Shown one piece after another: positions 16,752 through 24,252 of a DNA stretch of 34,637 nt. The DNA is from Planctomycetota bacterium. Lineage in GTDB: Bacteria > Planctomycetota > Planctomycetia > Planctomycetales > Planctomycetaceae. Within the stretch, counting starts at the first letter, position 1; every line of letters starts with the position of its first letter. The notes under the pieces were generated by a model. That model made no database searches, was not told the DNA's origin, and worked only from the letters and a program-made list of their open reading frames with translations. The stretch covers positions 1 to 34,637 of the forward strand of contig QWQG01000230.1 in NCBI GenBank assembly GCA_003670925.1, read 5' to 3'. Position numbers and translations under genes: made by a program.

Positions 16752-17054
16752 TTACATATCGCGAAACAACCTGCGAAAATCCCGTGTGCCATCAACCACG
16801 CGATGCACAATGATGCCTTCGTCAATCGGTTCGTAGACAATCACATACCGAGTGTGCCGAAATATTCGAAAGCGACTGCCCAGACCGGAGTGAATCGTGC
16901 CCATCAACGGTTGATTCGCATATTGCTGCGACTTTGCGACGATTTCATCAATCAGCTTCAACGCGACTGTCGGACGGGTATCTCGAACTGCTATGTAAAA
17001 CGCAAGATCTTCGAGTTCTGCTTCCGCTCTCGGGGTCCACAGCACGCTGGTCAT
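16752..17054 (-). CDS. parE: ParE/RelE-superfamily toxin
   Basis: This 100-residue protein has the pattern of a ParE-type toxin of a type II toxin-antitoxin system: W-T-P-R-A-E-A-E-L-E-D at the start, a helix pair, and the C-terminal strands RFRIFRHTRYVIVYEPID and VHRVVDGTRDF. ParE toxins poison DNA gyrase, while the related RelE toxins cut mRNA. The RVVDGTRD-like end and the preceding GSRFRIF fit ParE better. Its ATG overlaps the stop of the upstream gene by four bases (ATGA), the standard arrangement with the antitoxin first. Which target it hits is not certain. Confidence 0.88.
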   Translation of the reverse strand: MTSVLWTPRAEAELEDLAFYIAVRDTRPTVALKLIDEIVAKSQQYANQPLMGTIHSGLGSRFRIFRHTRYVIVYEPIDEGIIVHRVVDGTRDFRRLFRDM

Positions 17055-17317
17055 GTATGGTCCACTGTGGCAGAGAGTCGTTCCAGAATCCGAGCCTTCA
17101 TCGCTTCACTATCAAGAATCTTCGCTTCGCCGGCAGCAGCTTGTCGCAGCGATTGATCTAGTCCTGTTCGGAATCTCACAAGTTCACTTTGCCATGCGCG
17201 GAATTCAGCAAGGCCTTCTTCCAGAGATTCCAGCGGCAACCCGCTGTTCAACCGCTCTTGGACGAATTTTGCGAAACATTCCAGATCATTGTCGAGGATC
17301 ATTGTCATGGCTGGCAT
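17051..17317 (-). CDS. Antitoxin of the ParDE-like module
   Basis: The 88-residue protein lies directly upstream of the ParE-like toxin and overlaps it by four bases. It is helical and charged: DNDLECFAKFVQERLNSG, then LESLEEGLAEFRAWQSEL, with a long C-terminal helix ending LERLSATVDHT. A short helix-rich N-terminus that could pair as a DNA-binding domain, and a C-terminal toxin-binding helix, are typical of ParD/CopG-like antitoxins. No classical ribbon-helix-helix signature is obvious, so the call rests mostly on position. Three in-frame ATGs (17317, 17308, 17302) make the exact start uncertain. It probably represses its own promoter, as such antitoxins usually do. Confidence 0.75.
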   Translation of the reverse strand: MPAMTMILDNDLECFAKFVQERLNSGLPLESLEEGLAEFRAWQSELVRFRTGLDQSLRQAAAGEAKILDSEAMKARILERLSATVDHT

Positions 17318-17431
17318 TGTAGCGAAACAAGAGGCTATTGGTCAAAATGTTTTTCCAAGGCAGTATATACGTTTGCCAAATACCTTCGATGACAAGACAT
17401 CTAAGCCCGAAAACCCATATTCCGTGACAAG

Positions 17432-18163
17432 TCAGGACATCGACCGCGAGAGCTTGTCCTGGTCCGAAAGTGCATCTCGCCACCACAACCACGCGAACAG
17501 CAAGACCAAAATCGCCGCCGTCCATTGGTAGGCTGTCAAACCAGACACGTCGCGAGCCTCAGGGCGCACATATTCGCTCAGAAAGCGATACACGCAGTAG
17601 CTGATGAAATACAGTTTGATCAGCTGATTCCTGAACATGCCCCTGTTCTGCAACGACGCGAGTACAATCGCCGCCGTCAGATGAAACATGAATTCGTACA
17701 CCTGAGTCGGATGGCGTGGCAGGCGATCGACAGCGGGAAAGATGAGACCCCACGGCAGAGTCGTGGGCGTCCCGTAGCAGCAGCCCCCAGCCAGACACGA
17801 TAAGCGTCCAACGGCGATTGAACCGGCCACCGGCACGGCAAACGAATCGCCCGTCTTGACCGTGATGCCAAGTCTCCACTTCACCAGTTCAACACCAAAA
17901 TAGCCGCCCACCAGTCCGAACAGAATCGTCTTGCCCGACATGAAAAACGCGGAACCATCCCGCATTCCGTCTGGATCCAACAAAACAAACGGCAACTTGG
18001 CCATCACCATCGCGCCGATGAATGCACCGAGCCCGATCCAGAGACTTTCGAATGGACTTAGCCGCGGATCAGGCTTCTGCCTGCCCTTCAGCCAGACACC
18101 CGTCGCCAAGGCTGACATCATTAATATCGGATACAGCAGGATGGCCCATTCCGGCACGGTCAT
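17432..18163 (-). CDS. Lgt-fold membrane protein (diacylglyceryl transferase-like)
   Basis: The 243-residue protein belongs to the prolipoprotein diacylglyceryl transferase superfamily, with about seven membrane segments. It shows G-R120-L-S in AVGRLSCLAGGCCYGTPT, where R120 sits like the essential arginine of E. coli Lgt, and the family motif RHPTQVYE (150-157). The canonical HGG-loop is not present: the matching stretch reads GKTILFGLVGG, so the key histidine of true Lgt is missing. The GGCCYG motif marks a separate Lgt-like subfamily. It follows a Tes-like radical SAM gene by 55 bp on the same strand, so the two are probably one operon. A lipid- or lipoprotein-modifying role is plausible, but it is unlikely to be the housekeeping Lgt. 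Confidence 0.85.
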   Translation of the reverse strand: MTVPEWAILLYPILMMSALATGVWLKGRQKPDPRLSPFESLWIGLGAFIGAMVMAKLPFVLLDPDGMRDGSAFFMSGKTILFGLVGGYFGVELVKWRLGITVKTGDSFAVPVAGSIAVGRLSCLAGGCCYGTPTTLPWGLIFPAVDRLPRHPTQVYEFMFHLTAAIVLASLQNRGMFRNQLIKLYFISYCVYRFLSEYVRPEARDVSGLTAYQWTAAILVLLFAWLWWRDALSDQDKLSRSMS

Positions 18164-18218
18164 GGCACGACTTCTTTAAATGTCGCCTTCTCGCTCTCAT
18201 CACGGCAGAGCGTGATAG

Positions 18219-19703
18219 CTACATTTTTTGAGACACGGCACGTTGCCGCGTCCCCGATTTTTGAATGAGCGGTGGTAATTGCACGTGGCCATTTCGATAC
18301 AGCACGTTGTACGCTGAGAATGGCACAAGATGGCCGCTCGGCAACACAAAGTGCACACATTCCTTCATCAGTTGCCGCACGTCGAAATTGTAAGCATCCA
18401 TAAACGACGTCGTCGTGATCCGGAACATGTCGCAAGGATTCAAGCTTTCGGTCAAGGCACGAGTAAAGAACTGCGTCGCGTCTGCCATGATTTCTGGGGG
18501 CAAGTCTGGTTGCCCGTTTCGCGAACCCAACGAAGTCCCGAGCGACACTTCACCACAACCACAATCTCCGCCGCCACAAGCCTGACGAGACAGATACTGG
18601 CCAATGAGTTCTCGCGCTCGTTCGCGATTGAAAGTGATCCGGCCCGACAGCAGATCCAAATGCTTATCGAGATCCACAAAACGTGCCAGCGGCGTGACGC
18701 GATTGCCAGATCGATATGCATACGACAGCGTGTGTCCGTTTGGGTGTGCACATGGCAGTGGAGCGAAGTCCGTTTCCTGCCACTGTGTCGATTGCGCTGC
18801 AACAGCCTTGATCACATCGGGAAACGTGATGCGTTTTTCCAGCGTCTCCGGCAACACAAATCGACCGGAATATGTCGCGGGTTGAAAACTGACGCCCGTG
18901 ATCCACGGTCGCTCAATTCCAAATTCCACCAGTCGCCCGATTTCATGATCGTTGACACCCGGCTGCACGGTGCATACCAAGATCGTATTCAGCCCGACGT
19001 CACCAAGCTGTTCAATGGCCTTCAATTTCGTTTCCAGCAGTGAGGCACCTCGCAGTGTCCGATAGCCAGCATCCTCAAACGTATCGAACTGCAGGTAGAT
19101 TTCAGTGCGATGCTTTCGCTCGGCAAGACTTTCCAGAAACGCTCGATCACGAGCTAGGCGAATGCCGTTCGTGTTGATCATCACGATGTCGATCGGTTGA
19201 TCGCAGGCGTATCGATAAATCTCTTCAAAGTGTGGATGAATCGTCGGTTCGCCGCCCGACAGTTGCAGAATCTCCGGCTGGCCTTCGACTTCCACCAAGC
19301 GGTCAATCGCGGCTTTGCAATCGTCCAGCGACAAATGCGTGCCACCTGGGCCGCTCACCGCAAAGCACATCGGGCATTCGAGATTGCAGGCTGAGTTGAT
19401 CTCCAATAAGCCAATGCACGTATGCTGTTCGTGTTCAGTGCAGAGACCACAGTCATACGGGCAGCCACGATCCGGTTCGACACCAAACGAAACCGGCACT
19501 TTGCCCGGAAGGCTGTAATCTGTCCGATCAAACCACTTTGCATCGCTGCAGACAAAATCTTCCCGAATGCCATGGACCGCGCACGTCTTTCGGAAATAGA
19601 TTCGCCCGCCTCGCGAGATCACCTTCGCCGGCACAAGCGCCAGGCAATCCGGACAAAGGCTCTGTGTCAAACTCAGAAACGTATAGTCGCGATACGTCGT
19701 CAT
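18219..19703 (-). CDS. Radical SAM protein of the Tes/MJ0619 type
   Basis: The 494-residue protein matches the family of archaeal tetraether lipid synthase (Tes), which joins lipid tails by a radical C-C bond. Features in order: an N-terminal zinc-ribbon-like Cys set (C17-x2-C20, C41-x2-H44), an extra Cys motif RGCPYDCGLC plus C96 that would bind a further cluster, the radical SAM motif C106-x3-C110-x2-C113 in NSACNLECPMCFA, SGGEP (149-153) for SAM, then INTNGIRLA, EIYLQFD, PGVNDHEIG and SFQPATYSGR, all close to MJ0619 as I remember it. A late ACGGGDCGC (C376, C381, C383) is an added Cys cluster. Start is ATG 19703. Bacterial relatives have been linked to membrane-spanning lipids. The Lgt-like gene follows directly. 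The substrate here is inferred only. Confidence 0.88.
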   Translation of the reverse strand: MTTYRDYTFLSLTQSLCPDCLALVPAKVISRGGRIYFRKTCAVHGIREDFVCSDAKWFDRTDYSLPGKVPVSFGVEPDRGCPYDCGLCTEHEQHTCIGLLEINSACNLECPMCFAVSGPGGTHLSLDDCKAAIDRLVEVEGQPEILQLSGGEPTIHPHFEEIYRYACDQPIDIVMINTNGIRLARDRAFLESLAERKHRTEIYLQFDTFEDAGYRTLRGASLLETKLKAIEQLGDVGLNTILVCTVQPGVNDHEIGRLVEFGIERPWITGVSFQPATYSGRFVLPETLEKRITFPDVIKAVAAQSTQWQETDFAPLPCAHPNGHTLSYAYRSGNRVTPLARFVDLDKHLDLLSGRITFNRERARELIGQYLSRQACGGGDCGCGEVSLGTSLGSRNGQPDLPPEIMADATQFFTRALTESLNPCDMFRITTTSFMDAYNFDVRQLMKECVHFVLPSGHLVPFSAYNVLYRNGHVQLPPLIQKSGTRQRAVSQKM

Positions 19704-19826
19704 GGTTCAGTTCCTCAACAGTAATCCCAAGCGGCGACTGCACTTTTGCAGCCCTGTAAAAGCGAATACGCTGCCCTTCCAAGGCCTCACGCCGCAGAAC
19801 CCAACCTGAAAACTGAGGACCTCACT

Positions 19827-20153
19827 TCATCTCTTCAGTGAACGGACAACCTTCAAAAATCCCTTGACCGTAAAAACGAATGCCGCGACCGTTGTCAGGC
19901 CTGCGACCACAAACACAACTGCTAATCCAAAACCACTCGGCATGCGGGCAACGGGCCCAACGGAAATCACGCCAAGACAAGTGACGACAAATGTAGCACA
20001 AAACGTAAGCACCGCGACGGCAAGGCCCGTCATGACCGAAAACACGATCGCGACTGGTCCCGGCTGACTGCGATCACTTACAGACGTGGCGATGTCTGCA
20101 ACTTGAGACGCGAGGTAGGGGTTTTCTTCAGGTTGAGGTGTTGGTTCATTCAT
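19827..20153 (-). CDS. Small two-helix membrane protein (108 aa)
   Basis: I do not recognise a functional family. From ATG 20153 the protein begins MNEPTPQPEENPYLASQ, a short disordered leader with an NPY motif that is typical of many planctomycete small membrane proteins. Two hydrophobic helices follow: GPVAIVFSVMTGLAVAVLTF plus the adjoining FVVTCLGVI, and FGLAVVFVVAGLTTVAAFVF, ending with the basic tail KVVRSLKR. It therefore probably sits in the inner membrane with the charged tail in the cytoplasm. Its start overlaps the end of the aldo/keto reductase by eight bases, so it is co-transcribed and likely translationally coupled. An upstream in-frame extension would run far into the reductase gene and was not used. 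Confidence 0.75.
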   Translation of the reverse strand: MNEPTPQPEENPYLASQVADIATSVSDRSQPGPVAIVFSVMTGLAVAVLTFCATFVVTCLGVISVGPVARMPSGFGLAVVFVVAGLTTVAAFVFTVKGFLKVVRSLKR

Positions 20154-21123
20154 AAATCGGACAGAACGTATCAAAGGCTGATTCGCAGAAGACTCCCGGA
20201 TCATTGAAGCGGCGATGGCGATCCAGTTCTGAGATTGATTGCATCTCGTCGTCACTGAGTTCAAAATCGAACAACTGCAGATTCTCTTTCATCCGCGTCA
20301 CGTCTGAAGTCTTCGGGATCACGGACGTCCCGCGTTGCACACCCCACCGCAGCAGCACCTGAGCAGCGGACCGATGTTTCTCCAAGGCGATGCACTGCAC
20401 GATCCGATGATCAAGTAATGATTCTGAAGCATTTGCCATACCCAAGCTATAGTAACTGGCTGCTCCGAGCGGCGAAAATGCGGTGAAGGCAATCCCTTCC
20501 TGCTGGCAGTACCGCAGCAACTTTGCCTGCACCAGAAACGGATGCGATTCCACCTGCAGCACCGACGGGCGAATGCGTGCATACGACAGCAGATCCCGCA
20601 GCAAACTGGTTCCAAAATTGCAGATGCCGATGTGTTTCACCAGCCCATCATCCACAAGTTTCTCCATTGCCGCCCATGTTTCGCTGAGCGGTACGCGAAC
20701 TTCCTCCATGCAGGGTTTTGCGGCAGCCGGATCAAAAAACCATCCGGGCGGATAGCGGACATCGAGCGAGACATATCTCTGTGCGATTGGAAAGTGCATC
20801 AGATACAGATCGAGTTGTTTCAGACCCAAATCTTGCAATGATTTTTCACATGCTATGCTCACATGTTCAGCAGCGTGATAAGTGTTCCACAGCTTTGACG
20901 TCACCCACAGGTCATCCCGCCGGCAAAGCCCGGCTTCCATGGCCTGCGCGATCCCATGGCCGACTTCCATTTCATTGCCGTAATCGCAGGCGCAATCCAG
21001 ATGACGGTATCCGGCGGCAATCGCCTGCTGCGCAACTTCGGCGGCGCTGGCTTTTTCTACTTTCCAGAATCCAAATCCCACCGACGGTAACAGAGCGCCG
21101 TTCGAAACAGGCAGTGTGATCAT
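20146..21123 (-). CDS. Aldo/keto reductase
   Basis: An NADPH-dependent reductase of aldehydes or sugars, 325 residues from ATG 21123, with the normal AKR length. The complete catalytic tetrad is present at D43, Y48, K77 and H110, the same numbers as human aldose reductase. The cofactor-binding end IPKTSDVTRMKEN is also clear. The segment RYVSLDVRYPPGW resembles the xylose/aldose reductase branch (AKR1/AKR2) rather than the small bacterial AKR5 group. Possible substrates are pentoses or D-glucuronate; the window also has an inositol oxygenase, which makes glucuronate, but the genes are 12 kb apart, so a link is speculative. The gene diverges from the DUF4404 gene and overlaps the small membrane protein. 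Confidence 0.93.
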   Translation of the reverse strand: MITLPVSNGALLPSVGFGFWKVEKASAAEVAQQAIAAGYRHLDCACDYGNEMEVGHGIAQAMEAGLCRRDDLWVTSKLWNTYHAAEHVSIACEKSLQDLGLKQLDLYLMHFPIAQRYVSLDVRYPPGWFFDPAAAKPCMEEVRVPLSETWAAMEKLVDDGLVKHIGICNFGTSLLRDLLSYARIRPSVLQVESHPFLVQAKLLRYCQQEGIAFTAFSPLGAASYYSLGMANASESLLDHRIVQCIALEKHRSAAQVLLRWGVQRGTSVIPKTSDVTRMKENLQLFDFELSDDEMQSISELDRHRRFNDPGVFCESAFDTFCPIYE

Positions 21124-21251
21124 AATAGCCTCAACAAATTGATGAACCAACGAGCGTCGTGCGACAGAAGCTGGTACCATATCAGGCTGACCGTGCCTTG
21201 TCTCCTTGTCGTTCAGAGGCAGTAAAGTCATTTGATTTCAGGAGTAGAAAG

Positions 21252-21542
21252 ATGAATTCGGAAGAAATGCTCAGGATCCTCAAATCATTGCAGGAGGAAC
21301 TCGAGGGCACCGAATCGATTCATCCCGAGCATCGAAAGTCCATGCAATCGCTGACGCACGAGATTCAGAAAACCTTGGCTTCGGCTTCGCCCGCGAATGC
21401 TGCGGCTTCGCCGGATTCTACTGCGACCCATCCACTTTCTCAACGAATGAAGGATGCGGTCATCGAGTTTGAAGTGCGGCACCCAATCATTGGTGGCCTA
21501 GTAGAGCGGCTGGCTGATGGGCTTTCCGCGATGGGGATTTGA
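21252..21542 (+). CDS. DUF4404-family protein (96 aa)
   Basis: The small soluble protein opens with an amphipathic helix, MLRILKSLQEELEGTESI, followed by HPEHRKSMQSLTHEIQKTL, an Ala/Ser-rich linker of about 25 residues, then MKDAVIEFEVRHPIIGGLVE and RLADGLSAMGI. This two-helix plus FEVRHP pattern is that of DUF4404, a family of unknown function. The start at ATG 21252 is supported by AGGAG at 21240-21244 seven bases upstream, one of the few clear Shine-Dalgarno sites in the window. It is transcribed away from the aldo/keto reductase, and converges on the SirB1-like gene 15 bp downstream. Confidence 0.85.
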   Translation: MNSEEMLRILKSLQEELEGTESIHPEHRKSMQSLTHEIQKTLASASPANAAASPDSTATHPLSQRMKDAVIEFEVRHPIIGGLVERLADGLSAMGI

Positions 21543-21557
21543 AGGTGTAAGCCCAGC

Positions 21558-22397
21558 TCAATTGCAGTGCGGCACGTCGCGTTTGGCCTGGAGCAAATGC
21601 TGATTCAGAATGGGGCGTTCATCGTCAGGGCAGACGTTGAGGCAACTTTGCAGCAGATCCATGGCTTCACCAGGCCGGCCAGCCCGCAAAGTTAAAATGG
21701 CATGATCACGGCGTTCGCGATAGGAGCCGGGGATGAGCATCGACAGGCGGCACTGGACGCGCCAGGCACACAGCCACCTTTCCTGATTGCCAAACAACGC
21801 TTTCAGATTGTGTAACATGCGAATCATGATGGTGCGTTCGTCCGCCGGCTTGAATGACCGACGAATTTCTGCGACAGGAAGTTCTGTGATTTCGTGCAGC
21901 CATGCAAGGCATTCGGTCTCATCCATGATTCGGCCATGGTCGAACGCATCGACATACAGATTTCCACTGTCCGTCTGCAGGCGTGTCAAAAAATGCGACG
22001 GAGCGGCGATTGCTTCGAGTGGAATTCCTAGTTCATTGGCGACGTTCAGATAGATGAGCGACAAAGAAATGGGAATGCCACGTCCTGTTTCCAGCACGCG
22101 ATTCAAATAACTGGCATCTGGTTCTGCAAAACAGTCGTCATCGCCACGAAGATTCAATTCTTCCGTCATGTAACGCACAAGCAATTTCAATTCTTCGACA
22201 TCGGAACCGGCTTGCGTGACCGGATGAGTCAGCCGCGCGACCGCACGCTGCAGGCAAACACGTGTAGGTTCGAACAGCAGATCGGTTTGTCCGTCGCGCG
22301 CAATTTCAAGGGCGGCGGTCACAAGATCCACGTCAGTTTCGCGACGCACTAGACGCATGAACTGTTGATCATGTTCGAAGAGTTGGCTATACGACAT
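21558..22397 (-). CDS. SirB1-family transglutaminase-like protein with TPR-like tail
   Basis: The 279-residue cytoplasmic protein matches the SirB1/YchA family (transglutaminase-like core 2 followed by a TPR-like helical region). The core shows ASYLNRVLETGRGIPISLSL, then LGIPLEAIAAPSHFLTRL and NLYVDAFDHGRIM, which is the usual pattern of the family. As in many members, the classical catalytic cysteine is not visible (ISLSL where a Cys-containing helix would be), so it may be a scaffold rather than an enzyme. The C-terminal part, WRVQCRLSMLIPGSYRERRD and LRAGRPGEAMDLLQSCL, is TPR-like. The function of the family is not established. ATG 22397 is the only good start. Confidence 0.86.
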   Translation of the reverse strand: MSYSQLFEHDQQFMRLVRRETDVDLVTAALEIARDGQTDLLFEPTRVCLQRAVARLTHPVTQAGSDVEELKLLVRYMTEELNLRGDDDCFAEPDASYLNRVLETGRGIPISLSLIYLNVANELGIPLEAIAAPSHFLTRLQTDSGNLYVDAFDHGRIMDETECLAWLHEITELPVAEIRRSFKPADERTIMIRMLHNLKALFGNQERWLCAWRVQCRLSMLIPGSYRERRDHAILTLRAGRPGEAMDLLQSCLNVCPDDERPILNQHLLQAKRDVPHCN

Positions 22398-22620
22398 GGA
22401 GAGGAATTCAGAAAGGAAGAATCCAGAATTAGGTGTCTGACGAGACGTCGAGAATCAGATACAGGGCTAAGTGGGCCCTTAGTCCTCAGACTATAACCGC
22501 CTCGCGAAACCGTCACAATGACGACAGTCTACTCGGAATTCCACATGCAATCCTGAAAATTCATCGCCATTTGTGGGATGAAGATGAGAAGATGGATAAG
22601 AACATCTTTCCGGCGGCAAA
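22398..22620. other. 223-bp intergenic region, nothing recognised
   Basis: This gap lies between the start of the SirB1-like gene and the end of the ABC ATPase gene. I see no strong hairpin, repeat or coding signal. It probably includes the promoter of the SirB1-like gene and the terminator of the transporter operon. Confidence 0.5.
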
Positions 22621-24135
22621 TTACGCCTGAGCCTTAGTTGCCGCTTCCATAATCCCTTGTTCCGTGGCTTCTGAGCGGCTGAATTCTCCGGTCAACACGC
22701 CTTCGCTGAGTACCAAAATTCGGTCGCTGACGGTCAGCAGCTCCGGCAGTTCACTCGACGTCACAATAATCGCCATGCCATCGGCCGCCAGTTGTTCCAT
22801 CAACAGATAGAGTTCCGCTTTAGCACCGATATCCACGCCACGGGTGGGGTCGTCGAGCAACAGAACTTTGGGATTGGTCAACATCCAGCGTCCGATGATG
22901 CACTTCTGCTGATTCCCGCCGCTCAAGGTGGTGATCATGGCTTCAGGGCTAGCGGTCTTGACGGACATCGACTTGATCTGACTCATCGCTGCCGCCGTTT
23001 CACGCCCGGGACCTATGATTCCGGCAGACGATACGTTGCTTAACGCACACACCGTGATATTTTCGCGAACAGTCATGTGCGTGAAAAGGCCAAGTCGTTT
23101 ACGATCCTCCGTCACCATTGCGATGCCCGCCTGCATGGCCTGAGACGGATGACCAAAACGACGTGGACTGCCTTCCAGCAGAATTTCTCCCTGAGGCGGC
23201 AAATGGCTTGCACCAAACAAACACTCCAGCAACTCCGTCCGTCCGGCACCCATCAAACCGGCAATTCCCAGAATTTCGCCTCGATGCAACTTCAGATTGA
23301 CATCATGGAGACGCCAACCGCGAGAATGCCCGGGCGAGGCCAGCGACAGATGTCGTGTTTCCAGCACAACGGCGGCAGCGCGTTCGGTCGAATGCTTTTT
23401 CCGCGGCACCAGATCCCTGCCAACCATTAAGTGCGCAATCGCGCGCGGTGTGGTGTCCGCGCGGTTTACAGTCTGCACGAATTTCCCGTCGCGTAGAACT
23501 GTAATCCGATCCGCTAGCTGGAACACTTCATTCATCTTGTGTGAGATATACAAAATCGTCACCCCGCGTGTGCGGAGCTTGTCGATCACCCGATACAACC
23601 TAGCCACTTCGGATTCAGTGAGCGCACTTGTAGGTTCGTCCATGATCAGAATGTCGGACTGCAACGACAGCGCTTTCGCGATTTCGACCAACTGCTGATC
23701 GCCGACGCGAAGCGTGCTCACAGGGGCTCGTGGAGAAATGTTTGTGTCCAGTTCCGCGAGCAGAGCGGCGGCGCGGTCATCCATTTCCCGTTGATTCAGA
23801 ATTCCCAACCATGATCGCGATTCGCGACCTAGAAAGATGTTGGCAGCGACCGACAATTGCTCGACCAGATTCAGTTCTTGGTGAATAATGCTGACCCCGG
23901 CATTCTCCGCATCACGCGTGCTGGAAAACTGAACCGGCCTGTTCCGCAGAAGCAATTCGCCATCAAAATCACTGATGACACCGGACAGGATCTTCATGAG
24001 CGTACTCTTGCCCGCTCCGTTTTCACCCATCACGGCATGCAGTTCGCCAAGCGTGACATCAAAACTGACATTGTCCAGAGCGCGCACCGCCCCGAACTGC
24101 TTGCCCACGTTACGGATGGAGATGATGGATTCCAT
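22621..24135 (-). CDS. Sugar ABC importer, double ATPase (RbsA/XylG type)
   Basis: The 504-residue protein has two fused ABC domains, as in RbsA, XylG, AraG and MglA. The first domain has Walker A GENGAGKS (37-44) and Walker B ILIMDEPTSA (162-171) followed by the H-loop ISHKMNE. The second has a degenerate P-loop GLMGAGRT (293-300), normal for this family, then LSGGNQQK and LLLDDPTRGVDIGAKAE. It energises uptake through the permease encoded just upstream at 24253-25455. The order binding protein, permease, ATPase on one strand makes a complete importer. There is a palindromic repeat in the 117-bp gap before it. The sugar cannot be read from the ATPase. Confidence 0.95.
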   Translation of the reverse strand: MESIISIRNVGKQFGAVRALDNVSFDVTLGELHAVMGENGAGKSTLMKILSGVISDFDGELLLRNRPVQFSSTRDAENAGVSIIHQELNLVEQLSVAANIFLGRESRSWLGILNQREMDDRAAALLAELDTNISPRAPVSTLRVGDQQLVEIAKALSLQSDILIMDEPTSALTESEVARLYRVIDKLRTRGVTILYISHKMNEVFQLADRITVLRDGKFVQTVNRADTTPRAIAHLMVGRDLVPRKKHSTERAAAVVLETRHLSLASPGHSRGWRLHDVNLKLHRGEILGIAGLMGAGRTELLECLFGASHLPPQGEILLEGSPRRFGHPSQAMQAGIAMVTEDRKRLGLFTHMTVRENITVCALSNVSSAGIIGPGRETAAAMSQIKSMSVKTASPEAMITTLSGGNQQKCIIGRWMLTNPKVLLLDDPTRGVDIGAKAELYLLMEQLAADGMAIIVTSSELPELLTVSDRILVLSEGVLTGEFSRSEATEQGIMEAATKAQA

Positions 24136-24195
24136 GGATATGTTTCTGAGCGGATCAGCGATAGCGGACTCTTGACTTTGTAATGTATTCGGGAT

Positions 24196-24222
24196 TCATA
24201 GTTTAACGGCGAGCCGTTAAAC
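24196..24222. repeat. Palindromic repeat GTTTAACGGC-GA-GCCGTTAAAC
   Basis: Ten-bp perfect arms (24201-24210 and 24213-24222) surround a two-base centre. The preceding TCATA plus the left part is identical to 10569-10590, 14 kb away. It lies between the permease and ATPase genes of the sugar importer, so it could form a stable RNA hairpin that modulates relative expression. It may equally be a neutral dispersed element. Confidence 0.85.
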
Positions 24223-24252
24223 GATTAAATTAACAGTCCGGCACCGTGCTGC

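Noticed and set aside
17432-18163. Housekeeping lgt
   Set aside because: The canonical HGG-loop histidine is absent and the neighbour is a Tes-like radical SAM gene, so it is called Lgt-like only.
20154-20264. Upstream extension of the small two-helix membrane protein into the AKR gene
   Set aside because: It is an overlapping reading of the AKR 3' end; the start at 20153 with NPYLASQ leader is more natural.
22433-22630. 65-codon open frame between the SirB1-like gene and the ABC ATPase
   Set aside because: No ribosome site, no conserved pattern, and it overlaps the end of the ATPase gene.
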